From positions 1 through 7,345 of the forward strand of contig JAJYZY010000118.1 in NCBI GenBank assembly GCA_021799715.1: a stretch of DNA of 7,345 nucleotides. Direction: 5' to 3'. Source of the DNA: Planctomycetota bacterium. Lineage in GTDB: Bacteria > Planctomycetota > Phycisphaerae > WQYP01. Under the pieces are notes generated by a model, which was not told the DNA's origin, did not search any database, and saw only the letters and a list, made by a program, of their open reading frames with translations. How positions within the stretch are numbered: position 1 is the first letter of the stretch; each line of letters begins with the position of its first letter. Of this stretch, positions 1 to 5,611 are shown one piece after another. Made by a program: the position numbers and the translations under genes.

Positions 1-494
1 GACCCCCCTGCCGAAAACCCCATGACCCCGACGCGATGCGGATTAATATGCCATTGCTTGGCGTGTGCGCGAACAATCTGCACGGCGCGCCGCACATCCT
101 GTAACGGCCATGGCACGCCACCGGGCGGGAGCTTACCATCCGGCAGACGATAGCGCAGAATATAACAATTCACTCCTATGTGATTAAACCATTTGGAAGG
201 CGCAACACCTTCCGGGGGAACCCACTCACTGACATATCCGCCGCCCGGACAAATAACCACCGCCGTGCCGCTGTTGTTGGCTGCCGGGGCCGGGTAGCAA
301 GTCAGTTCCGGCCAGCGTACCGGCGCAAGAAGAACCCCGATGGAATTCTTTCTGGGATGTCGTTGACTTATGGGAACATTCAAATGCGGCCAAATCGGAA
401 TAATTCGCGGCGTGGCCGCATTGCAAGATCGACATGGCAACAGGGCGGCCAAGGCGATGGCCAATACCATCAGGATTCGCTTCAGTGAACGCAT
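1..494 (-). CDS. secreted alpha/beta hydrolase (acetyl esterase / xylan esterase-like), 3' end outside window
   Basis: The frame is open from ATG 494 to the left edge, giving 164 residues of a longer protein. Residues 1-26 form a Sec signal peptide: basic start MRSLKR, hydrophobic core, and probable cleavage after S-C-N-A. The mature part has the layout of the Aes/BD-FAE esterase group: PGGGY at residues 83-87 (oxyanion-hole loop), the segment RYRLPDG, then LQDVRRAV and the nucleophile elbow G-F-S-A-G-G at 159-164 with Ser161 as predicted nucleophile. The acid and histidine of the triad lie beyond the window. An ATG at 500 is in frame, but GGAG (501-504) directly abuts it. The same GGAG sits six bases before ATG 494, so I prefer 494. 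It is probably an exported deacetylase or esterase acting on polysaccharide side groups. Substrate cannot be read from this fragment. It follows rluA by about 145 bp and may have its own promoter. Confidence 0.85.
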   Translation of the reverse strand, partial: MRSLKRILMVLAIALAALLPCRSCNAATPRIIPIWPHLNVPISQRHPRKNSIGVLLAPVRWPELTCYPAPAANNSGTAVVICPGGGYVSEWVPPEGVAPSKWFNHIGVNCYILRYRLPDGKLPPGGVPWPLQDVRRAVQIVRAHAKQWHINPHRVGVMGFSAGG

Positions 495-623
495 GTACAT
501 CTCCAAAAAAAACTCCAAGAGATCAGTTCATTCTTATGCAAAAATATCTCCTCCGCGTTTACGCCGCCGCACGGCGGAAACCCACGGCCGGTTTGGCTGG
601 GTGGCGAACGAAAATCCGAAGTC

Positions 624-641
624 AAAACGACACCTGTCGTT
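624..641 (-). terminator. possible weak intrinsic terminator after the pseudouridine synthase gene
   Basis: Read on the minus strand, AACGAC-AGGT-GTCGTT forms a six-pair stem with a four-base loop. It overlaps the TAA stop of the upstream gene and is followed by a run of four T (bases 627-624). The stem is short and only moderately GC-rich and the T run is short, so termination would be partial at best. Confidence 0.35.
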
Positions 642-1551
642 AACTCAACTTTTTTATCTTGCGATCAGCCGCTGTTTGCATCCAGCGCGTTATAGTTTCG
701 GGCAATGGCGATTGAAAGTCCAGTGTTTTTCCCGTGCGCGGATGTTTTAAGCGCACATGCACCGCGTGCAGACATAATCTACCTTCACCCCCCCGCCGGG
801 CTGCGGGCGTGCCATAAAAAACATCTCCCACCACCGGATGGCCGATGGCCGCAAATTGCACGCGTATCTGATGTTTTCGGCCGGTGTGAAGCCGGCACCG
901 AATCAGGCTGAATGCCCGATTGGATTGTAAAACCTGATAATCCAATATGGCCGGCTTGCCGGCCGCGGCGTTTTTTATTTCAGGCGTTTTCGAACACACG
1001 CGCACCATTCCAGATTCCGTTTCCAGCAAACGATGTTCCAACCGCCCCACCGGTGACTTGGGCGTGCCATGCACCACAAGTTCATACTCTCTGGTAATGC
1101 TGTGGGTTCGGAATTGTCGCTTTAAATCCGCCAACGCCCGAACGCCGCGCGCCAGAACCAGCAAACCCGATGCGTCCCGATCCAGCCGATGCACCAGGTG
1201 GATTTTCAATTTCTGGTTGTCCCGGCCGAGCACCCGATTCACCCCCGCCAGCAACGTGGGCCTCTTTTCTTCCGCATGGGTTGCCGTCAGCAGACCGGCC
1301 GGTTTAACCACCACCAGAACATCGGTATCCATGTGGATTGTCTGCACGGCATCATCAAGCCGCGGCGCAAGGGCGGCGGTGCCGTCGCGAACGCGCGGCG
1401 TAAGCCCCTCCGGCACGGGTTGCTTGAGTGATCGCACGGGTTGTCCATCAAGCTCAACGCGCGACTCTGCCACCATTCGGCGCAACGTTGTGATCCTGGC
1501 CTGCGGATAGGCGCTGCGGAGAAAGTCCAGGATGGTGGGGGCGGGATTCAT
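640..1551 (-). CDS. RluA-family RNA pseudouridine synthase with N-terminal S4 domain
   Basis: The 303-residue protein should isomerise specific uridines in rRNA or tRNA to pseudouridine in the cytoplasm. Residues about 5-50 look like an S4 RNA-binding domain (RRMVAESRVELDGQPV). The catalytic domain follows: KPAGLLT near 83-89, the family signature HRLDRDASGLLV starting at residue 121 with Asp124 as the expected catalytic aspartate, then RLHTGRKHQIR near 220-230 and GHPVVGDVFYG near 237-247, and a late L-C-L-H-A segment. Length is normal for RluA/RluC/RluD-type enzymes. The subfamily and therefore the target nucleotide cannot be assigned from this sequence. It starts 27 bp after the parB stop on the same strand, so co-transcription is likely. 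No Shine-Dalgarno sequence is visible before ATG 1551; the leader is AT-rich (TGTTATAGTT). Confidence 0.93.
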   Translation of the reverse strand: MNPAPTILDFLRSAYPQARITTLRRMVAESRVELDGQPVRSLKQPVPEGLTPRVRDGTAALAPRLDDAVQTIHMDTDVLVVVKPAGLLTATHAEEKRPTLLAGVNRVLGRDNQKLKIHLVHRLDRDASGLLVLARGVRALADLKRQFRTHSITREYELVVHGTPKSPVGRLEHRLLETESGMVRVCSKTPEIKNAAAGKPAILDYQVLQSNRAFSLIRCRLHTGRKHQIRVQFAAIGHPVVGDVFYGTPAARRGGEGRLCLHAVHVRLKHPRTGKTLDFQSPLPETITRWMQTAADRKIKKLS

Positions 1552-1578
1552 AACTATAACACATTAACATATATACAA

Positions 1579-2526
1579 TTACAGCACATCGTTGGTGAAT
1601 CGACCGAAGATGCGCTCAAAGTCATCCACGGAAAAATATTGGATCACAACTTTACCCGCCCCTTTTTTCCGACTCGGAATGATCCTCAGCTTCGTGCCGA
1701 GTTGTCGGGAAATGCGTTGCTCCATATCCAGCACATTGGCGGTGCGGACCGTGCCGATTTTGGCGGCCCGCGCCGGAGCGGCGGCCCCGCTTTCCCTGGC
1801 GAGGCTTTCAAGCCGGCGAACACTCAAACCTTGATGCGCGGTCAAGGTTGCCAGGGCGATTTGCCGCTGCGGATCATCAATGCCGGCCAGTACCTTGGCG
1901 TGGCCGGTGGAAATGGTCCCGGCGGTGAGCATGTCCTGAATTTCACCGGGCAGATCCAGAAGGCGCAGAAAATTGGTGATGGTCGTGCGATCTTCCCCAA
2001 GGCGCGCGGCGGCCTGGTTGTGGGTGATCGAGAAGCGCTCAATATAGGCGTGATAGGCCTTGGCGCGTTCAATGGCGTTGAGGTCCTGGCGTTGAATATT
2101 TTCAATTAAAGCCCATTCAATTTGCTGCTCCGGAGTGGTTTCCGCGCGGATAATTGCGGGTACCGTCAGCAGGCCCGCAATTTTGGCTGCTGCCGTGCGG
2201 CGATGGCCGGCAACGAGTTGATATCGTTGCCCCACCTGTTTGAGCAGTACCGGTTGAAGGATACCGTGTGTGCGGATGGAATCCGCGAGCTCCGCCAGGG
2301 CCGGGGTGTCCATGTTTTTACGGGGCTGATCCGGATTGTCATCAATTTGATCCAGTGGAACATCGTAAACACGAATATTGTTATCATTCGATTGTGGCAC
2401 ATTTTGTGGAATGCTTGAATTATCACTACTATTTGTAGTATATGGCGCGGTTTCTGGAATTTGGGATTTTGGCTTTTGTGCAATCAGGGCATTAAGGCCC
2501 CTACCGAGTCGTGCTTGAGCTGCCAT
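1579..2526 (-). CDS. parB: chromosome partition protein ParB (Spo0J), CTPase-type centromere-binding protein
   Basis: The protein is 315 residues long. ParB binds parS, closes as a CTP-dependent clamp and spreads on DNA to organise and segregate the origin region. Domains visible: an N-terminal LGRGLNALI motif of the kind contacted by ParA partners (residues 7-15); a low-complexity Ser/Asn linker; the ParB/CTPase domain from about 52 with NPDQPR (64-69), an AGHRR segment (106-110) and ENIQRQDLN (142-150); a helix-turn-helix region at about 167-190 (NQAAARLGEDRTTITNFLRLL); and a C-terminal dimerisation segment with the typical KLRI, KGAGKVVIQYFS and DDFERI motifs. The start is ATG 2526 because GGAG lies eight bases upstream and the family N-terminus begins there; the ATG at 2550 is less likely. 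Odd points: the usual GERRxRA is GHRRTAA, and no parA is adjacent. It has its own promoter overlapping a parS site. Confidence 0.95.
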   Translation of the reverse strand: MAAQARLGRGLNALIAQKPKSQIPETAPYTTNSSDNSSIPQNVPQSNDNNIRVYDVPLDQIDDNPDQPRKNMDTPALAELADSIRTHGILQPVLLKQVGQRYQLVAGHRRTAAAKIAGLLTVPAIIRAETTPEQQIEWALIENIQRQDLNAIERAKAYHAYIERFSITHNQAAARLGEDRTTITNFLRLLDLPGEIQDMLTAGTISTGHAKVLAGIDDPQRQIALATLTAHQGLSVRRLESLARESGAAAPARAAKIGTVRTANVLDMEQRISRQLGTKLRIIPSRKKGAGKVVIQYFSVDDFERIFGRFTNDVL

Positions 2527-2534
2527 GGAATAAT

Positions 2535-2538
2535 CTCC
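2535..2538 (-). promoter_or_regulatory. ribosome binding site setting the parB start
   Basis: GGAG on the minus strand lies eight bases before ATG 2526. This favours 2526 over the in-frame ATG at 2550, which would add eight residues (MRIRGDYS) not typical of ParB. Confidence 0.6.
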
Positions 2539-2555
2539 GCGTATGCGCATCCAAA

Positions 2556-2571
2556 TGTTCTACGTGGAACA
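2556..2571. promoter_or_regulatory. parS centromere site 1 (near-perfect palindrome)
   Basis: TGTTCTACGTGGAACA matches the widespread bacterial parS consensus TGTTTCACGTGAAACA at the core ACGTG and outer TGTT/AACA positions, and differs from a perfect palindrome at one base pair. It lies in the 5' leader of parB, 29 bp before the start codon, and its end is shared with the last base of the -10 element. Binding of ParB here would both nucleate spreading and block the parB promoter. Confidence 0.88.
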
Positions 2572-2599
2572 TTGTCGGCCATATTCACCATCGCGTCAA
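2571..2599 (-). promoter_or_regulatory. sigma70-like promoter of parB
   Basis: On the minus strand, TTGACG (2599-2594) and GACAAT (2576-2571) are separated by exactly 17 bp. The -35 box matches five of six consensus positions and the -10 box four of six. Transcription would begin inside parS site 1, giving a short leader before ATG 2526. Confidence 0.6.
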
Positions 2600-3121
2600 G
2601 CGAAGTGTTTGCATTGACGTATCGGATAGTAACTTTTAGGCAAGCTAAAATCCGGCAATTGATCGGACCGGTTTCTGAGGCGCCAATTACGTCCGTCGAC
2701 GGAGTTTAAAACTTACATCCCTCCCCTACTCGTTTATTTTACATGTTTATCAAATGGAGAATCTGATCCCGTATTATGGCCGGGAAATCAGCAAGTAGCC
2801 AATGTGTGTACAAGGCCACCACAGATTGCGCCGATAACACTGATAAAGGAGCGGGTAGTGATGTAGATCCGTGATCGTTGCGTTGGCCCGCCGCTTGCCA
2901 TAATTGCGCGAATTCTTCCCGGCACATCCTGACTTGGCTGGCACCGCTTTCAACGCCAATTCCCACGCCGTATCCGTGTTACCGGTGCGATCCGTGGTTT
3001 TTTGGTTGAAGCCACCCTCGTGTATCCTACAAAATCCAAGTTCTGCGGTATCGGATCAGTCTAATTAAAGTGCCGTCAGCTCAATGCCGCCAACTCCGCC
3101 GCAACTCGTTGACCGAGGAAT
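2600..3121. other. gene-free interval between the two parS sites
   Basis: About 520 bp contain no ORF that I recognise on either strand. parA, which normally precedes parB, is not here in any frame. Two overlapping minus-strand frames stay open for 75-90 codons between about 2740 and 3057, but neither has a recognisable domain or a good ribosome binding site. There is a 12-bp palindrome TCCGTCGACGGA at 2692-2703 and an inverted pair CGTCAA/TTGACG at 2594-2619. I see no convincing DnaA boxes, tRNA or known structured RNA. It may be centromeric spacer DNA over which ParB spreads, an uncharacterised RNA gene, or a decayed gene. Confidence 0.5.
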
Positions 3122-3141
3122 CATGTTCCACGTGGAACATG
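3122..3141. promoter_or_regulatory. parS centromere site 2 (perfect palindrome)
   Basis: The 16-bp core TGTTCCACGTGGAACA (3124-3139) is a perfect palindrome and a known variant of the universal parS sequence; with flanking bases the palindrome extends to 20 bp. It lies about 20 bp past the stop codon of the acetyltransferase gene and 568 bp (centre to centre) from parS site 1. It is the stronger of the two sites by match to consensus. Confidence 0.95.
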
Positions 3142-3160
3142 GTGCAACCAACGGAAGAAT

Positions 3161-4108
3161 CTATGCTGCGGAATTTAGCCAAATGCGTGCCAGCCGGCCA
3201 AGCTCAATCCAATTCATTTTCTTGTACAACGCCAATGCCGGGTCGTTGTCCGCATCAACCTGCAGCAGGGGGGTTTTGCCCATTTGTCGAATTCGGGCGG
3301 CCAAATCATCCACCAGCTCGGCACCAAAACCCTGCTTGCGGTATTCCGGAAAAGTGAAAACGCCACCTATTTCAACGGTTGTTGGTAAAATTAAGTCAAA
3401 TTTCGCTAACGCGACAATAGCTCCATTGTTTTCATGAACATAAACATTGCGGGATTCAATCCAGGCATCTACATCCGCATCGAATAATATGCCGCGCTCC
3501 TGATTGTACAATTTTCGCCACCGATTCAATATCGGTTCGTCGCCATCCCGCGCCAGACGCACCTTGTTGCTCAGTGCCGCCGGCTTATCCGCAGGCAACT
3601 TCATCATAATGTTCACGGTTTTTCGCGCTGCCGCCTTCCGATTAACCATGGAAAGCAGCCGCGGTGTCATGGCCGAAATGCCATCGGCCAAGCCGGTAAT
3701 ATAATTCAGCGGCAGGGGCGGGTTCGGGGTTTCAGCGGTAACGGCTGCCGCTTTTTGCGGCGGATTGCCGTTCCACCACGCCTGCAGATAATCGCACATG
3801 GCATCCGCAGCTTCTGCACTCGATGCCAGGACATCCGCGCGATGCGCTTTTGGAACGTAAAGCATTGCGCCATAAGCACTTGCAAAATTAATTGTGGCTG
3901 TTGTGCTCTTTGGTTTTCCAATCACCACCAGATGCAAATCATCGCGCGCCAGCGGGGGGGTTAAGGCCAATCTGTCCCAGAAATGGGCCAGGGTATCCAT
4001 GACCCCGCCGCCGGCGGTTCTCAGATAATCCGCCGCCTGTCTGGACCGGTCCAGCGGTACCCGTACCGCCGCAACCGTTCGTGCTTCTGATTGCTCCGTT
4101 GTGTTCAA
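3161..4108 (-). CDS. GNAT-family N-acetyltransferase with long N-terminal extension (COG3393-like)
   Basis: The protein is 315 residues long. Residues about 183-315 form a GNAT acetyltransferase domain: RLARDGDEPILNRW (beta1/alpha1), an EIGGVFTFPEYR strand, the acetyl-CoA pyrophosphate-binding loop R-K-Q-G-F-G-A at 257-263, and a VDADNDPALALYKKMNW segment near 284-300 typical of the alpha4/beta6 region. The pattern of GGV-T-PEYR followed by a D-D/N-P-A-LY element resembles predicted acetyltransferases of the COG3393 type, in which an N-terminal degenerate GNAT-like half precedes the active one. The first 180 residues here show no motif that I recognise. The start is a TTG at 4108 with GGAG ten bases upstream; an in-frame TGA at 4117-4115 excludes anything earlier, and the first in-frame ATG would lose 36 residues. 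The acceptor substrate is unknown. It ends about 20 bp before parS site 2. Confidence 0.85.
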   Translation of the reverse strand: MNTTEQSEARTVAAVRVPLDRSRQAADYLRTAGGGVMDTLAHFWDRLALTPPLARDDLHLVVIGKPKSTTATINFASAYGAMLYVPKAHRADVLASSAEAADAMCDYLQAWWNGNPPQKAAAVTAETPNPPLPLNYITGLADGISAMTPRLLSMVNRKAAARKTVNIMMKLPADKPAALSNKVRLARDGDEPILNRWRKLYNQERGILFDADVDAWIESRNVYVHENNGAIVALAKFDLILPTTVEIGGVFTFPEYRKQGFGAELVDDLAARIRQMGKTPLLQVDADNDPALALYKKMNWIELGRLARIWLNSAA

Positions 4109-4469
4109 AGCGCTTCAACTCCAGAGCCGCCGGAAACCATCTCGACTAATGTATGTAAACAGCAATAAGTGAACACGTTTATATCCATTGAATTTACCGC
4201 TGTTGAACGGGTGCCATCCCCTGGAACGCTTTCCGCCCCGTTGCAACGCCGTTATTCTAACGTTTTACGTCCGGGATTAAAGGGCATTCCAACACCGCCG
4301 GCATTTTCGCTCCCGCCGCCCGCTTTGATCCGCTGTGCCGCGTTTACCAACCATGCGCCGCGTCGTCCGGGCCGTTGGGAATTTTGTGCAACAATGATGC
4401 TCAACCGCCGCATGGCCGCAATAGTCGATTATTCATTGAGCTCGGCCGGGGCAGCCATAAGAAAAGCCA
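4109..4469. other. intergenic region between Nudix and acetyltransferase genes
   Basis: This 361-bp stretch holds no recognised gene. It includes one small possible minus-strand ORF (4252-4413, listed separately), a 10-bp palindrome CGTTGCAACG at 4239-4248, and on the minus strand a TATAAA-like hexamer near 4178-4183 that could be a -10 element for the acetyltransferase gene, although no good -35 box accompanies it. No terminator with a T run is visible after the Nudix stop. Confidence 0.5.
4252..4413 (-). CDS. possible small protein of 53 residues, unrecognised
   Basis: An ATG at 4413 opens a 53-codon frame ending in TAA at 4252. The predicted product begins MRRLSIIVAQ, is rich in Arg and Gly in the middle (RIKAGGGSENAGG), and ends NPGRKTLE. 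It has no membrane segment and no domain that I recognise. The upstream sequence (CTATTGCGGCC) lacks a good ribosome binding site, and such frames arise easily by chance in DNA of this base composition. It is listed only because it is the longest minus-strand frame in this gap. Confidence 0.2.
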   Translation of the reverse strand: MRRLSIIVAQNSQRPGRRGAWLVNAAQRIKAGGGSENAGGVGMPFNPGRKTLE

Positions 4470-5228
4470 TCATGAATTTCCACCACGCCGCATCGCCCGG
4501 GCAATGGCCTGCTTGCTGACGGGGGTCATTGGCGGACCGCCAACTATTTGTTCCGTCATCGCAATTGCCAATATTCCGTCATGTTCTCCGGGGTTCAGCG
4601 CGTTATGGTGCATCGGTAACGGCTCTTTTAATTGCCCGTGCCACACCAACTCCGGCTGCGCCAATAGCGGATCCCGCATCACGGCCAATACACGCGGTGG
4701 GGCGGCAAGATAACTGGTGCCGATTCCCAGTTCCTCGTCCAATTCCCGATAAAGATGTTCCAAAAGCACATCCGCGTCGCCGCCGCGCTGCGCGGGCCAA
4801 TCCAACACGCCGCCAAATAGATGTGCCCAATGCGGATAGGCGGCCACAGCTTTGCTGCGCACGCCCAGATAAGCGGTGTCCCCGTGCGTCAGCAGAATGC
4901 TGTTGCCCAGCGCCGGCGTGATTGCGGCGGGGGAGTGGCGCTGAAACCAGTCCTGATCGCGCAGGGTTGTAACGAGAAATGTTTTATAGTCGGTTGGCCC
5001 CAATTCCAGATTCAGAATCCCGCCGGCCGCCGAAACACTTTTCAAATAGGCCACCGGACTGTTAAATAATGTGCGGCCCTCATGACATGCCGCATGCATG
5101 TATTGTGCCCAACGCGCTTCAATTCGGCTTAATGCGTCCGGCGGGGGGGCATGATGTTCCGTATATGTCAGCACAATCTGTTCCGCCGAGAACATTCCTG
5201 AAGCCAAAATTTCCAATTCTTCGCGCAT
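4470..5228 (-). CDS. NUDT22-like Nudix hydrolase (possible UDP-sugar pyrophosphatase)
   Basis: The 252-residue reading has a Nudix helix R-E-L-D-E-E-L-G-I at 161-169 with metal-binding glutamates 162, 165 and 166. The usual spacing is broken: the GG of the Nudix motif (139-140) is followed by about seven extra residues before the helix, and Asp153 stands where the G-x5-E glutamate is expected. Upstream, LFNSPVAYLKS (55-65) and LGPTDYKTFL (76-85), then VRSKAVAAYPH (123-133), follow the order of elements that I recall from eukaryotic NUDT22 (LGLT-Y-FLGTN, RSRQV), which also has an insertion in its Nudix box and hydrolyses UDP-glucose and UDP-galactose to UMP and sugar-1-phosphate. Function is inferred from that resemblance. 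The start is uncertain: the frame is open up to an ATG at 5486, but residues before MREELEIL (ATG 5228) look non-coding; ATG 5282 is an alternative. Neither has an ideal ribosome binding site. Confidence 0.75.
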   Translation of the reverse strand: MREELEILASGMFSAEQIVLTYTEHHAPPPDALSRIEARWAQYMHAACHEGRTLFNSPVAYLKSVSAAGGILNLELGPTDYKTFLVTTLRDQDWFQRHSPAAITPALGNSILLTHGDTAYLGVRSKAVAAYPHWAHLFGGVLDWPAQRGGDADVLLEHLYRELDEELGIGTSYLAAPPRVLAVMRDPLLAQPELVWHGQLKEPLPMHHNALNPGEHDGILAIAMTEQIVGGPPMTPVSKQAIARAMRRGGNS

Positions 5229-5577
5229 GGCCCAATGGTAACCGAATGCTCCCCGCCCTGGCCAACCCCGCAACAAACGCATGAAGAGCCAGCCATCGCG
5301 CTGCCGCGGCACCCCATTTGCCCCTTGCGCTGTTGGTAAATATTTTCGCGCTGTACACAGTGGCGGCGGGGAATTGGGGCGGTATGATTTCCACGTTAAC
5401 GGGATGTTCATCCGCGGTCGCGACGGGACAACTTGCTCAACGCGGAAGAGCAAATGGCCGGGCGGGAGTTTATACATATCCGGCAAGGCCGGGAATAATT
5501 TTTAGAAGCGGGCGATGCGGCCCGCCGCCAAAGGGTTTGTGGTGTAGTTTGCGGAACAGGAAGCGCCGGTGAACCGA
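5229..5577. other. divergent intergenic region
   Basis: About 350 bp separate the minus-strand Nudix gene and the plus-strand secreted-protein gene, so it should carry promoters for both. I see no strong sigma70-like pair in either direction. Frames are open on both strands through much of it (for example 5284-5572 plus, 5229-5486 minus), but none has a ribosome binding site or recognisable motif. The region is rich in GC runs such as GGCGGCGGGGAA. Confidence 0.4.
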
Positions 5578-5611
5578 CGGATACTCCCGTTTGTAATAGG
5601 AGGTATTTCCG
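5578..5611 (+). promoter_or_regulatory. hairpin that can occlude the ribosome binding site of the secreted-protein gene
   Basis: The left arm CGGATACTCC (5578-5587) can pair fully with GGAGGTATTTCCG (5599-5611) if G5602 and U5606-U5607 bulge, giving ten pairs closing an 11-base loop. The right arm contains nearly all of the strong Shine-Dalgarno sequence AGGAGGT (5598-5604) and ends one base before ATG 5612. When folded, the site would be hidden from the ribosome. What would open it (temperature, a protein, a small RNA) cannot be told from sequence. Confidence 0.45.

Noticed and set aside
947..1510. Long plus-strand frame of 187 codons opposite the pseudouridine synthase gene.
   Set aside because: It is a shadow of the minus-strand gene, whose motifs (HRLDRD, TGRKHQIR) are unmistakable, and its own product has no recognisable pattern.
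1441..2109. Long plus-strand frame of 222 codons opposite parB.
   Set aside because: It mirrors the highly conserved parB sequence and has no ribosome binding site or domain of its own.
2865..2996. Repeated ATCCGTG heptamers (about 2866, 2972, 2990) as possible iterons.
   Set aside because: Short repeats of this length are expected by chance in several hundred bases, and their spacing is irregular.
2600..3121. Replication origin with DnaA boxes in the parS interval.
   Set aside because: I found no clear TTATNCACA-type boxes or AT-rich unwinding region; proximity of parB and parS alone does not locate the origin.
5229..5486. N-terminal extension of the Nudix protein to the ATG at 5486.
   Set aside because: The extra 86 residues are Pro/Arg-rich with no domain pattern, and recognisable Nudix-protein features begin after ATG 5228.
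5284..5572. Plus-strand frame with a hydrophobic start (PLALLVNIFALY) that might be a small exported protein.
   Set aside because: It has no ATG with a ribosome binding site, begins just after a stop at 5282, and its later part (PPPKGLWCSLRNRKRR) looks like non-coding DNA.
5545..5600. Resemblance to the core of a cobalamin riboswitch (GGAA followed by CCGGTGAA and a CCCG/TGTAAT pattern) upstream of the secreted-protein gene.
   Set aside because: The upstream helices and the B12-box consensus are not visible, and the downstream gene has no obvious link to cobalamin. A covariance-model search would settle it, but by eye the match is only local.
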